From Tenggerimyces flavus (GTDB lineage: Bacteria; Actinomycetota; Actinomycetes; Propionibacteriales; Actinopolymorphaceae), in assembly GCF_016907715.1 (NCBI RefSeq), contig NZ_JAFBCM010000001.1, positions 8,223,420-8,287,419 on the forward strand: 64,000 nucleotides of DNA, written 5' to 3'. Positions 17,528-25,879 of this stretch are shown piece after piece. Under the pieces are notes generated by a model. That model was not told the origin of the DNA and made no database searches. It worked only from the letters and a program-made list of their open reading frames with translations. Each line of letters starts with the position of its first letter. The stretch's first letter is position 1. Made by a program: the position numbers and the translations under genes.

Positions 17528-18316
17528 CTAGAGGAGGGCGTTGGCGAACTGGTCGTAGCGGGCGGTCCACCAGCGGCGCCGGCGGTCGAACTTCTCGATG
17601 CCTCCGCGTTGGTTCATCATCGCGACGGCGTTCGGGTCGGCCGAGGCGAGGCTGCGGCGCGCGGCTGCTTCGATGCGGGCGAGGGCGTCGTTCATCGCGG
17701 GGAGCAGTTCTGCCCGGCCGTCTCGGTCCAGTCCGTAGGCGTCGGCGACGAGTCGTAACCGCGCCTGTCGGTCGGCGGGCTGCCAGCCGATCCGGTCCTG
17801 GTCGAAGTCGTGCTCGATCGGTACGCAGAGGCGGGCGAGCTGGGCAACGTCGTACACCGGGCGGCCAGGGGCGGCGAACTCGAAGTCGAGCAGCGCAACG
17901 GCGACGCCATCGCGGAAGACGACGTTCGAGAGCTCCACGTCGTTGTGGCACACGATCGTTCCGCCAGCCGGGTCAGCCAGACCGTCGTTCCAGGCGAGAC
18001 CCTGAGGGTCGAACTCGCGGGCGGCGTCGTGCAGCCCGCGCAGCAGCCTGGCGACAGAAGCCAGCGCCGTGTCGGACTGGCTCCAGTCCGGATAGGGCGC
18101 CACGGGGACCTCGCCATCGATGAACACGAGGCGCTCTCGCCCATCCTCGTCGATGCCGGCTGGCATCGGGGCGCCCTCGAATCCGGCGTCCTTCACCGCC
18201 CGCAGGAAGGCGTGAATCGAACCCGAGTACGGGCTCGACGGACGAAGCACATGCGGACCGACGCGAACGACCTGGCCCGCGTTCGCGATCCCGCCATCGA
18301 GCCGCTGCTCCGACAC
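17528..18316 (-). CDS. Aminoglycoside phosphotransferase-fold kinase (APH family), paralogue A
   Basis: A 262-residue kinase-fold protein with catalytic loop CHNDVELSN and metal motif LLDFEFAAPG. It belongs to a compact subgroup with a short N-lobe (QVVRVGPHVLRP) and closely resembles the gene at 21089-21883 (shared VVFRDGVAVALLDF-type core). GTG 18316 is chosen because the protein then starts at the same place as that paralogue; ATG 18349 is upstream and in frame. It phosphorylates a small hydroxyl compound in principle, but the substrate is unknown. The start lies 75 bp from a divergent APH-like gene. Confidence 0.78.
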   Translation of the reverse strand: MSEQRLDGGIANAGQVVRVGPHVLRPSSPYSGSIHAFLRAVKDAGFEGAPMPAGIDEDGRERLVFIDGEVPVAPYPDWSQSDTALASVARLLRGLHDAAREFDPQGLAWNDGLADPAGGTIVCHNDVELSNVVFRDGVAVALLDFEFAAPGRPVYDVAQLARLCVPIEHDFDQDRIGWQPADRQARLRLVADAYGLDRDGRAELLPAMNDALARIEAAARRSLASADPNAVAMMNQRGGIEKFDRRRRWWTARYDQFANALL

Positions 18317-18391
18317 ACCACCACCCTGACAGAAGGAGGGCTGCGTCATATTCCAGTGCGTCGAAGAACGGCGAGCCCTAGGTTGCGTGGG

Positions 18392-19318
18392 GTGACCGAC
18401 CTTGCGCACCTCGGCGTGCCGACCGGGCCGATGATCCGCGTCCACGGCGGGTTCGCCAACCGGATGTACCGGCTCGACACCGACCAGGGGTCGTTCGCGG
18501 TGAAGGAGTTGAACGTCGTCGACCGCCGCTCGGCCTACCGCGTCGAGGACGTGTTCAGGTTCGAGCGGGCTGCCTTCGCCGCCGGCGTCCCGATGCCAGA
18601 GCCGATCTCCGCCGATGCCGGGGTGCTCGTGCACCGGTGGATCGAGGGAGAGAAGGTGCCCGAAGCACCGGTGTCCGCGGCGTACGCGTTCGAGATCGGT
18701 GCGATCCTCGCGCGCATTCATGCACTCGACGTCGAGTGGACCCACGTGTCGAACGAGGACCCGACGGCACGAGACTGGCCCGAGCTCGCCGAGCGGGCGG
18801 CGGCGACCGGACAGCCGTGGGCCGATGAGCTCGCCTCCCACGTCGAGACGTTCCTCGCGATCGCCCACTTCGTCGACACCTGCGAACGGCCGGGCCCCGT
18901 CGTCCTGACCCACAAGGACATCCAGCCGTGGAACCTGCTCGCCCAAGACGGTCGGCCGGTGGTGCTCGACTGGGAGCTCTCGGGGATGCTCGACCTGTCC
19001 AGTGAGCTCGGCTCGACCGCATTGAGCATCGCGAAGGGACCCGGCTACGACAGCATCGAGCCCGCCATCTTCCGCGCGGTCCTCGACGGGTACGTCGCGG
19101 GCGGCGGCGCGCTGCCGCCGCCGGGTCCGAGCTGGTTCGTGTTCCTGATCGGCGGCTGGCTGGGGCACACGAGGTGGAACATCCTCCGCTGCCTCGCCGG
19201 CGTCGAGGCGACCACCGGCCCCGACCTCGCGCTGTCGCACGAGTCTGCGTGGAACGGCGTACGCGGCCTGCCCGACCTGTTCGGCCGAATTCCGGACCTC
19301 GAGGCACTGCTCGGGTGA
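18392..19318 (+). CDS. APH/choline kinase-fold phosphotransferase
   Basis: A 308-residue kinase-fold protein. The N-lobe strand FAVKELN supplies the ATP lysine, the catalytic loop is THKDIQPWNLL and the metal motif VVLDWELSG, all intact. GTG 18392 is used as start; no strong Shine-Dalgarno is evident. It resembles homoserine/aminoglycoside kinase-like proteins often labelled phosphotransferase. It lies divergent from paralogue A and convergent with the exo/endonuclease-fold gene (10 bp between stops). The substrate is unknown. Confidence 0.78.
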   Translation: MTDLAHLGVPTGPMIRVHGGFANRMYRLDTDQGSFAVKELNVVDRRSAYRVEDVFRFERAAFAAGVPMPEPISADAGVLVHRWIEGEKVPEAPVSAAYAFEIGAILARIHALDVEWTHVSNEDPTARDWPELAERAAATGQPWADELASHVETFLAIAHFVDTCERPGPVVLTHKDIQPWNLLAQDGRPVVLDWELSGMLDLSSELGSTALSIAKGPGYDSIEPAIFRAVLDGYVAGGGALPPPGPSWFVFLIGGWLGHTRWNILRCLAGVEATTGPDLALSHESAWNGVRGLPDLFGRIPDLEALLG

Positions 19319-19328
19319 CAAGTGGAGG

Positions 19329-20144
19329 TCAGGTCAGCTCGGCTGTCGCGCGGACGCCGAGATGGTCCGACGGATAGAACCCGTCGCAGTCCGGTGCGCC
19401 TCCGAACAGCCGGGCCTCCACCGGAGCGAGATCTCGGCTGAGGAACACGTAGTCCAGGCGTACGACCGAGTCGTGGCTGGGCATCGTCGGTCCAGGACGG
19501 TCCGGGTGGATCGCCGCCCAGGCGTCGACGAGTGGTCGTGCACCCTGGCTGAGGATGGCGAGCTCCGGCGTCCCCCGGTCAACGGTGTTGAGGTCGCCCA
19601 CGACCACCAGCCGCTCCAGCGGCAGGCCAGCCAGGTAGTCGACCAGCGCTCGCGCGGCTCCGATGCGAGCGGCGGCCGAACGGGGTGACCAATGGGCCAC
19701 GACGACGTTCGTGTCGCCACCCGGCGTCGCGACCACGGCGTGCAGGATGCGAGCGGCGCCGTAGCCGCGTTTGGCCTCTTCCCGGGCTTCGGTCGAGGAC
19801 AAGGAGACGGTGGTCCACGACCTGATGCGGTGCGGCGTGAGAACGGCGAGCTGACTGTCCGGCTCGCCCGCGTGGCTCATGCCCAGTCTGGAGGCCAACG
19901 CGTCTCCCGCAGGCTCACCACCGTCCTCGTCCAGCACCTCCTGCAAGCCGACGATGTCGAACTCGGCCTTCCTCAGCGCGTCCGCGATCAGTGGCAGCCG
20001 CCGGGACCAGACGCCACGTTCGGGCCGCATCGTGACCGCGGCGCTGCCCGGGATGGCGCCGCGGACAATGCCTCGGTCGAGGGCGTAGCGCCAAGGCTCA
20101 CCGCTGCGCCACACGTTGAAGGTGCCTACAGTCAGAGAGCCCAA
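19329..20144 (-). CDS. Endonuclease/exonuclease/phosphatase (EEP) fold protein
   Basis: A 271-residue DNase I-like hydrolase. The EEP motifs are in order: GTFNVW, DIVGLQEVL (metal Glu), VVVAHWSP, VVVGDLNTVD, LDYVFLS and FYPSDHLGV (catalytic Asp-His). It acts on phosphoesters; the target may be nucleic acid or a small phosphodiester. TTG 20144 is chosen because GGAAGGG lies just upstream and because longer N-terminal extensions would overlap the divergent kinase gene and are of low complexity. No signal peptide is seen. Confidence 0.82.
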   Translation of the reverse strand: MGSLTVGTFNVWRSGEPWRYALDRGIVRGAIPGSAAVTMRPERGVWSRRLPLIADALRKAEFDIVGLQEVLDEDGGEPAGDALASRLGMSHAGEPDSQLAVLTPHRIRSWTTVSLSSTEAREEAKRGYGAARILHAVVATPGGDTNVVVAHWSPRSAAARIGAARALVDYLAGLPLERLVVVGDLNTVDRGTPELAILSQGARPLVDAWAAIHPDRPGPTMPSHDSVVRLDYVFLSRDLAPVEARLFGGAPDCDGFYPSDHLGVRATAELT

Positions 20145-20172
20145 GAGCAACCCTTCCAGGTACGGAGGTCGG

Positions 20173-21084
20173 ATGAGGCATCGCGAGCCGGTCGCCGACG
20201 GACCTGGATGGGCGGCGGTGATCGCCGAGAGTGTGCCTGGCGCATCGGTACGCGGAGTATCTCGCGTCGGTGGTGGGGTGGTCGCCGAGACGTTCGCTGT
20301 CGACACCTCCGACGGAGGCGTCATCGTCAAGCGCTACCCACGGCGGCGCAGCACGACGGTGCAGAACGAGTGGGAACGGCTCAGCTTCGCCCAGCGGATG
20401 GACGTTCCCGTGCCGCGGCCGCTGGCCCTCGACGCCGAGGGCCGCTGGTTCGGCATGCCGGCGCTCGCCATGACCCGCCTCGATGGCAGCCCCGATGTCA
20501 GTCCAAGCAACGTCGACGGGTGGTTGCAAGAGCTCGCGTCCGCACTCGCCGCCATCCACGCCACCGACACAGCTGGCGCCGGTGGGGCGCTCCTGCGGAA
20601 GTCGGCCGTAGAGACCTGGCGGCCGCCGAAGCCCCGACGACCGAGCACGTTGGTCGATCACACCGTGGCTGCGATCCAATGCCATCTCCCGAACGTGTCC
20701 TGGCAGCCGGTCCTGATCCACGGCGACTTCCATCCAGGCAACACGTTGTGGAACGACGGCAAGCTCACCGGCATCGCGGACTGGTGCGAGTCCCGGCTCG
20801 GCCCGGCCGCGTACGAGCTCGCCTACTGCCGGGCCGACGTCGCCCTCCTGCTCGACCGCGAAGCCGCGGACCGGCTGACGGACCACTACGTGACCGCAGG
20901 CGGCGCGACACCTCAAGACCTCCCGGTCTTCGACCTGGTCTGCGGTCTCGATGCCCTCCGCAAGAGCGCCCGCATGCTCACCGCCTACCGGCAACAAGGA
21001 CGCACCGACAGCCCACGGCAGTTCGCCGACCGGGCCAGCGCCTTCCTCCGGCACACGCTCGCCGAGCTGGGTGCGCCATGCTGA
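20173..21084 (+). CDS. APH family phosphotransferase
   Basis: A 303-residue kinase-fold protein. It has an N-lobe with GGGVVAETFAVD and VIVKRYP (ATP lysine), the catalytic loop IHGDFHPGNTLW and the metal motif IADWCES. ATG 20173 has a strong GGAGGT Shine-Dalgarno 5-9 bases upstream. It is 4 bp ahead of the next APH gene, so the two are one transcript. The function is probably phosphorylation of a hydroxylated small molecule; antibiotic resistance cannot be claimed from the sequence. Confidence 0.82.
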   Translation: MRHREPVADGPGWAAVIAESVPGASVRGVSRVGGGVVAETFAVDTSDGGVIVKRYPRRRSTTVQNEWERLSFAQRMDVPVPRPLALDAEGRWFGMPALAMTRLDGSPDVSPSNVDGWLQELASALAAIHATDTAGAGGALLRKSAVETWRPPKPRRPSTLVDHTVAAIQCHLPNVSWQPVLIHGDFHPGNTLWNDGKLTGIADWCESRLGPAAYELAYCRADVALLLDREAADRLTDHYVTAGGATPQDLPVFDLVCGLDALRKSARMLTAYRQQGRTDSPRQFADRASAFLRHTLAELGAPC

Positions 21085-21088
21085 GGCG

Positions 21089-21883
21089 ATGACCGACAAC
21101 GCGTTGGTGGGTGGGATGAACCCGAATCGGGGCGTGATTCGGGTCGGCGACACGGTGCGGCGGCCGGGGATGCGCAGTCCGGTGCGGGCCCTGTTGCGGC
21201 ACCTGGAGGCGGTCGGGTTCGACGGTGCGCCGCGGTACCTCGGCGAAGACGAGGACGGTCGGGACGTCGTGTCGTGGGTCGACGGCGACGTCCCCGTCCC
21301 GCCCTACCCGGCATGGGCGCTCACCGACGAGGCGCTCGAAGCACTCGGGCACCTGGTGCGGGACTACCACGAAGCGGTCGCCACGTTCGACGCCACCGGG
21401 CTGGAAGGCTGGTCCACCGAGTGGTGCGACCCGCACGGTGGGCCGATCGTCTGCCACAACGACCTGTTCCCGGAGAACGTCGTGTTCCGCGACGGCGTCC
21501 CGGTCGCGCTGATCGACTTCGACGAGGCAGGTCCGGGCCGGCCCCTGTGGGACCTCGCGATCGCCGCCGAGGAGTGGGCGCCACTGCACGCGCCGGGTGC
21601 GCGGCTGGCCACGCCGGACGCCCTCGACGCGGCCCATCGCCTCGGCGTGCTCACCGCCGCGTACGGCCTCGCGCCCGACCGCGCCGACGAGCTGCTCGAC
21701 CTCGTGACGGAGATGAAGGAGCAAACGACTACGAACATCAAGGCCCAAGCCGCGGCCGGCGACCCGGTCTGGAGCCAGCACCTCGCGGAGACCGACTTCG
21801 ACGCCCGCGTCGAGGCGGACGCCAAGTGGCTCACCGACCTACGCACCACGTTCGCCGCCGCTATCGCCAGCCAGAACAAGTGA
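21089..21883 (+). CDS. APH family phosphotransferase, paralogue B
   Basis: A 264-residue member of the same short subgroup as 17528-18316: short N-lobe VIRVGDTVRRPG, catalytic loop CHNDLFPEN and metal motif LIDFDEAGPG. The whole chain aligns with paralogue A, which suggests local duplication about 3 kb apart in inverted orientation. ATG 21089 lies 4 bp after the preceding stop. The last 45 bp overlap the end of the convergent MFS gene. Confidence 0.8.
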   Translation: MTDNALVGGMNPNRGVIRVGDTVRRPGMRSPVRALLRHLEAVGFDGAPRYLGEDEDGRDVVSWVDGDVPVPPYPAWALTDEALEALGHLVRDYHEAVATFDATGLEGWSTEWCDPHGGPIVCHNDLFPENVVFRDGVPVALIDFDEAGPGRPLWDLAIAAEEWAPLHAPGARLATPDALDAAHRLGVLTAAYGLAPDRADELLDLVTEMKEQTTTNIKAQAAAGDPVWSQHLAETDFDARVEADAKWLTDLRTTFAAAIASQNK

Positions 21884-23002
21884 GCGGCAAGCTCGGAGGA
21901 TGGCGCTCGACACCAGGCCCATGAGCGCACAGGCCAGCCACAGCACGGTCGGGCCGGCCCGCTCGAGCAGCGCGGTACCCAGCACCGGTCCGAGCGCGGT
22001 GCCGACGCCCCAGGCGGCGTACGCGACGCCCAGATAGCCGCCGCGCATGCCGGCCGGCGCCAGGTCGGTGAACGTGGCAGCGAACATCACCGCGATCCCG
22101 ATCTCACCCGCAGTCCACACCAGCGCCGCCAAGCCGTAGCCGAGCCCGCTGTCCACGAAGACACCCAGCCCGAAGCCGATCCCGACCAGCAGCGCCGAAA
22201 CACTCAACACCGCATAGCGATCCAGCCCGGCGAGCACACGCACCGCGAACGGCTGGGCGACCAGGATCACCACACCGTTCAGACCGAGCACCATCCCGAA
22301 CGTCGACGTGCCCAACCCGCCCGCAGCCATGACGAGCGGGAGCGACGAGAACGCCTGGGCGAACAGCGCGAAGTGCGCCGCGAAGACCAAGGCCAGCGCC
22401 AGCAGTCGGCGGTCTCCGAGCACAGCCGGCAGCAGCCGGGCACGGCCCGTCGGCGCAGACGGGCGGGTCTCGGGCATCCGGCGCCAGACGATCAGCGCCG
22501 CGATGACGGCGGCGGCCGCGTTCAGCCAGAACAGCAGGCCATAGCCGTACTGGACCAAGAGCCCGCCCGTGGCGGTGCAGACGGAGAAGCCGAGGTTCGA
22601 CGCCCAGAAGAGCAGGCCGAACGACCTGATCCGCTCCCGCTCGCCAGGGAGGTCGGCCACCGTCGCCGATCCCGCCGGACGGAACAGCTCCGAGAGCAGA
22701 CCGACCAGGAGCGCCGCCACCCAGATCGCCGGCAACGTGTCCGCCGAGGCGAGCGCGAGCAGGGCCAGCGCTGTGCCGGAGAACCCGATCAGCATCGTGC
22801 GCCGCCGGCCGATCCGGTCGCCCAGCCAGCCACCGGCCAGCAGCGACACCACCGCGCCGATGCCGACGGCCGTCGCGACCGAGCCCGCGGTCCCGGCCGA
22901 GAGGTGGCGGTCCTGGGTCAGGTACAGAACGAGGAACGTCTGCACGAACCCGCCGGCACGAACGACGAAGTGGCACGACGCGAGCGCCCTGATGACTGTC
23001 AT
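21839..23002 (-). CDS. MFS transporter
   Basis: A 387-residue major facilitator with about 12 predicted membrane helices. The cytoplasmic loop motif A appears as GGWLGDRIGRRRTML (about residues 56-70). The drug:H+ antiporter-like N-half and a charged central loop (WRRMPETRPSAPTGRARLL) suggest an efflux or small-solute carrier. ATG 23002 is chosen over TTG 23011. The C-terminal end overlaps the convergent kinase gene by 45 bp. The substrate is unknown. Confidence 0.85.
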   Translation of the reverse strand: MTVIRALASCHFVVRAGGFVQTFLVLYLTQDRHLSAGTAGSVATAVGIGAVVSLLAGGWLGDRIGRRRTMLIGFSGTALALLALASADTLPAIWVAALLVGLLSELFRPAGSATVADLPGERERIRSFGLLFWASNLGFSVCTATGGLLVQYGYGLLFWLNAAAAVIAALIVWRRMPETRPSAPTGRARLLPAVLGDRRLLALALVFAAHFALFAQAFSSLPLVMAAGGLGTSTFGMVLGLNGVVILVAQPFAVRVLAGLDRYAVLSVSALLVGIGFGLGVFVDSGLGYGLAALVWTAGEIGIAVMFAATFTDLAPAGMRGGYLGVAYAAWGVGTALGPVLGTALLERAGPTVLWLACALMGLVSSAILRACRSLVLAGDSGGERGA

Positions 23003-23165
23003 GCCAGCCAAGCTAGGCAGGCAAGGTCGTTCAGGAAAAGCGATGATTCTCGATCAAGTCGATCGCGTTTCGACATGGTCGGTGCCGCCCGGGCCGACCA
23101 GGCCCGAGACGTTCGAAAATAGGTAGCGTCTCGGTGTCGATCTCGCCGTGGCCCGTTTGTCCTAG

Positions 23166-23252
23166 ACCGAGTACCAGGCGATCGAGCTGGCCTCCCGCAT
23201 CCCCGCGGCCCGGCAGGGCGGCGCGATCGAGATCCGTCCGCTGCACGAATGA
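23166..23252 (+). pseudogene. Remnant of a DGPF/YCII-domain protein (3' end only)
   Basis: Twenty-eight codons after an in-frame TAG (23163-23165) encode the end of a YCII/DGPF-type protein: [16 protein letters not shown], then IEIRPLHE and stop. This is the usual last segment of the protein encoded just before ECF42-type sigma factors, and its TGA overlaps the sigma ATG (ATGA) as in intact operons. The rest of the gene is gone: only about 160 bp separate it from the MFS start. Confidence 0.65.
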
Positions 23253-23620
23253 CCGACGTCCTGGACCGCGTCTTCCGCGAGCTGTGGGGACGCGTCCTGG
23301 CAGCACAGGTCGGGTTCCTCAGCGACTTCGACCTCGCCGAGGAGGCCGCCCAGGAGCCGACGATGGCGCAGCGGCTGGTGCGGGCCAAGCGGAAGGTCAG
23401 GACCTCGGGCATTCCGTTCCGGGTCCCGGCCGACCATCTGCCGCCGGATCGGCTGGCCGCCGTACTGGCCGTCGCCTACCTGATCTTCAACGAGGGTTAC
23501 ACGAGTGGCGTCGATCTTGCCGCCGAGGCGATCCGGCTCGGCTGCGCACTGGTCGAGCTGATGCCGGACGAGGCGGAACGCCGGCATCTCGAGCGTCGTC
23601 TCACCGATCTCGGGCGCTAG
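23249..23620 (+). pseudogene. Internally deleted ECF42-type sigma factor remnant
   Basis: A 123-codon open frame stitched from three parts of a sigma factor that is normally near 400 residues. Part one is the region 2 start ([12 protein letters not shown] ... FDLAEEAAQ). Part two is the region 4 recognition helix onward ([16 protein letters not shown] ... [12 protein letters not shown] ... [16 protein letters not shown]). Part three is the last residues [14 protein letters not shown]. About 90 residues are missing at the first junction and most of the C-terminal extension at the second. Both deletions kept frame. It is probably non-functional as a sigma factor. Confidence 0.7.
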
Positions 23621-23680
23621 TTCTCGGCAGTAGGGTGCAGTCTCGACGCCTGCCGATGGTCACGGTGAGGAGAAACGTCC

Positions 23681-25126
23681 ATGGCAGTGGACGATTCGGG
23701 ACGAATTGGCGACTACGCGGTGCTCTGCCGGCTGGGTGCCGGTGCGATGGGAACGGTCTATCTGGCGCAATCACCCGGTGGGCGACCCCTCGCGGTGAAG
23801 GTCGTGCGCGCCGACCTCGCGGACGACCCGTCGTTCCGGGAGCGGTTCCGGCGCGAGGTGGACATGGCGCGTTCGGTCGGGGCGTTCTGGACGGCCGCGG
23901 TGGTGGACGCCGATCCTTCGGCCGAGCGTCCGTGGCTGGCAACGGAGTACGTGGCTGGCCCGAGCCTGGCCAAGGCGGTCGCGTCGCACGGGCCGCTGCC
24001 GGAGGCGTCGCTGCGTCGGCTCGCGGCCGGGCTCGCGGAGGCGTTGGCGGCGATTCACGCGGCTGGGCTGGTGCATCGCGACCTCAAACCATCCAACGTC
24101 CTGCTCGCCTCGGACGGTCCGCGGGTGATCGACTTCGGCATCGCGAAGGCGGCGGTCGCCGAGGTGGGGCTGACGGCGACCGGGGTGATGTTCGGGACGC
24201 CGGGCTACCTGTCGCCTGAGCAGATCACGGGTTCCTCGGTCGGGCCATCCAGCGACGTCTTCGCGCTCGGTGCCGTGTTGGTTTTCGCGGCGACCGGGCG
24301 TGGACCGTTCGGTGAGGGTGAGACGTCGGCGTTGATGTACCGGGCTCTGCACGACGAGCCCGAGCTCAGCGGCGTGCCGGCCGCGCTGCGCGAGTTCGTC
24401 GCCGCCTGCCTACAACGGGATCCGTCGCTGCGGCCAGAGCCCGCGTGGCTGCTGGCGCGGCTGCGGGACGTCGTCGGACCACCTCCGCCGGACGGCACCT
24501 GGTTGCCGACGCCGGTACGGACGCTCGTGCAGCAACGACAGACGGAGCTCCGGCAGCTGGCTCCCCCGTCCGCACCCAACCCGACGCGGGCGTACACGGC
24601 AGTGGCGACAGCGCCGGCCGGGGGCGCGCGCTTCCGTACGTCACGGGTCGTCGCCGCGTCGTGGGGCTCGGGATCCGTCGTGGGCGCACTGATCGCGGGC
24701 GGGGCGGCCGATCCGGCCTCCGGTTACGGCGTGGTGGGTCGGTTGGTCGCGTTCTGCCTGTTCATCGCGCTGGGGATCTTCGGGATTCGCCTGCTGATAC
24801 AGGCGATTCGTCCGCAGTTCGCGGTGGAAGTCTCGCCCGACGGGCTGGTGGTGTCGCGCGGGAACGAGCGCCGGCAGCTGCCGTGGGCGGCGATCGCTCG
24901 TACCCGGGTCGTCGAGCACAACAAGAAGCCCTGGTTAGCGATCTGGCTGGCTGGGCATCCTTCCAGCTGGCCCGTACCGGCGACCGCGATGTTCCGCCCG
25001 TACCACGGGGGCTTCCGCGTGTACCCCATCGCGCACGAACGCCGGCGCCCCCACCGCGACGCCGAGGCCCGCGAGCTGCGTGCCGCTCTGGGCTGGTACG
25101 GGCGGACGACCTACGACCCGACGTAG
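23681..25126 (+). CDS. Membrane serine/threonine protein kinase (Hanks type)
   Basis: A 481-residue kinase. The glycine loop LGAGAMGTVY is at about 18-27, the ATP lysine in LAVKVV, the catalytic loop HRDLKPSN, the metal motif VIDFGIAK, and GTPGYLSPEQ marks the activation end. After the kinase domain (to about 265) comes a Pro-rich linker, two hydrophobic segments (about 320-380, including VAFCLFIALGIFGIRLLI) and a C-terminal domain resembling a PH-like fold (FAVEVSPDGLVVSRGNERRQ). There are no PASTA repeats. ATG 23681 has AGGAG upstream. A methyltransferase gene follows after 16 bp. Confidence 0.9.
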   Translation: MAVDDSGRIGDYAVLCRLGAGAMGTVYLAQSPGGRPLAVKVVRADLADDPSFRERFRREVDMARSVGAFWTAAVVDADPSAERPWLATEYVAGPSLAKAVASHGPLPEASLRRLAAGLAEALAAIHAAGLVHRDLKPSNVLLASDGPRVIDFGIAKAAVAEVGLTATGVMFGTPGYLSPEQITGSSVGPSSDVFALGAVLVFAATGRGPFGEGETSALMYRALHDEPELSGVPAALREFVAACLQRDPSLRPEPAWLLARLRDVVGPPPPDGTWLPTPVRTLVQQRQTELRQLAPPSAPNPTRAYTAVATAPAGGARFRTSRVVAASWGSGSVVGALIAGGAADPASGYGVVGRLVAFCLFIALGIFGIRLLIQAIRPQFAVEVSPDGLVVSRGNERRQLPWAAIARTRVVEHNKKPWLAIWLAGHPSSWPVPATAMFRPYHGGFRVYPIAHERRRPHRDAEARELRAALGWYGRTTYDPT

Positions 25127-25142
25127 CCGCGGAGGTGCCTTG

Positions 25143-25742
25143 GTGGGCAAGAACGAGGAGAACGTACGGAAGTATCGGGTGCTGTCCCCGATCTACGACC
25201 TCTTCGCGCGCAATCCGCTGATCGAGAAGCCGCGCCAGCGACAGTTCGAGCTCGCCGCCATCCGGCCGGGTGACCGCGTCCTGGTCGTCGGCGTCGGCAC
25301 GGGGCTGGACCTCGAACTCGTGCCGGCTGACGCGCGGGTGACCGGCATCGACCTGTCCGCGGACATGCTGCGGCAGGCCGAGCTCAAGGTGCGGCGGGAC
25401 GACTGGACGCTGCTGCGGATGAACGCCGAGCAGCTGGAGTTCGACGACGACTCGTTCGACGTCGTCGTCATGAACTGCATCCTCAGCGTGGTCGCCGATC
25501 CCACCAAGGCGCTCAGCGAAGCCGCTCGCGTGCTCGCGCCGATGGGGAGCATCTGGATCCTGGGCAAGTTCATCGAGACTCCGCCGAGCCTTCCCCGCCG
25601 CGCCCTCAGCTCAGCCCTCGTCGCGATCGGCGGCGCCGACCTCACCAGGTCCCTGACCAGGACGATCGGCACCACCCCGCTCCGTACGGCCCGGCACGAA
25701 CGCGCCCTGATCGCCGACATCATCCAGCTCACCCCCGCCTAG
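25143..25742 (+). CDS. Class I SAM-dependent methyltransferase (UbiE-like)
   Basis: A 199-residue methyltransferase with motif I VLVVGVGTGLDLELV, acidic loop VTGIDLSADML and the UbiE-like FDVVVMNCILSVVADP. The C-terminal part (LGKFIETPPSLPRRALSSAL) suggests a lipid or quinone-like substrate, by resemblance only. GTG 25143 is used, with GGAGGTG about 7 bases upstream; TTG 25140 is equally near. It is the second gene after the Ser/Thr kinase and is probably co-transcribed with it. Confidence 0.82.
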   Translation: MGKNEENVRKYRVLSPIYDLFARNPLIEKPRQRQFELAAIRPGDRVLVVGVGTGLDLELVPADARVTGIDLSADMLRQAELKVRRDDWTLLRMNAEQLEFDDDSFDVVVMNCILSVVADPTKALSEAARVLAPMGSIWILGKFIETPPSLPRRALSSALVAIGGADLTRSLTRTIGTTPLRTARHERALIADIIQLTPA

Positions 25743-25780
25743 CCGCAGCGTCCGGCGGTCGCTTCGACCGATCCCGACCC

Positions 25781-25816
25781 GGGGCGAATGATCATGTTTA
25801 CATGATCATTGGCCCC
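25781..25816. terminator. Palindromic bidirectional terminator (TGATCATG family)
   Basis: An 11-bp perfect stem (AATGATCATGT, 25787-25797, with 25800-25810) is extended by GGGGC/GCCCC outer arms and followed by TTTA. It lies between convergent stops at 25742 and 25880 and shares its TGATCATG core with the inverted repeat at 15398. Confidence 0.75.
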
Positions 25817-25879
25817 TTTACGTGGGGTGTACGCCAGGTAGAGGGGCCACTGGCCAGGTGAGGCGACGAAGTCCAAAGC

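Noticed and set aside
18317-19321. Extension of the minus-strand kinase to nearly 600 residues
   Set aside because: The added part is antisense to the intact plus-strand kinase at 18392 and is of low complexity.
20145-20330. N-terminal extension of the EEP-fold protein
   Set aside because: It overlaps the divergent kinase start, is Thr/Pro-rich, and TTG 20144 has a better ribosome site.
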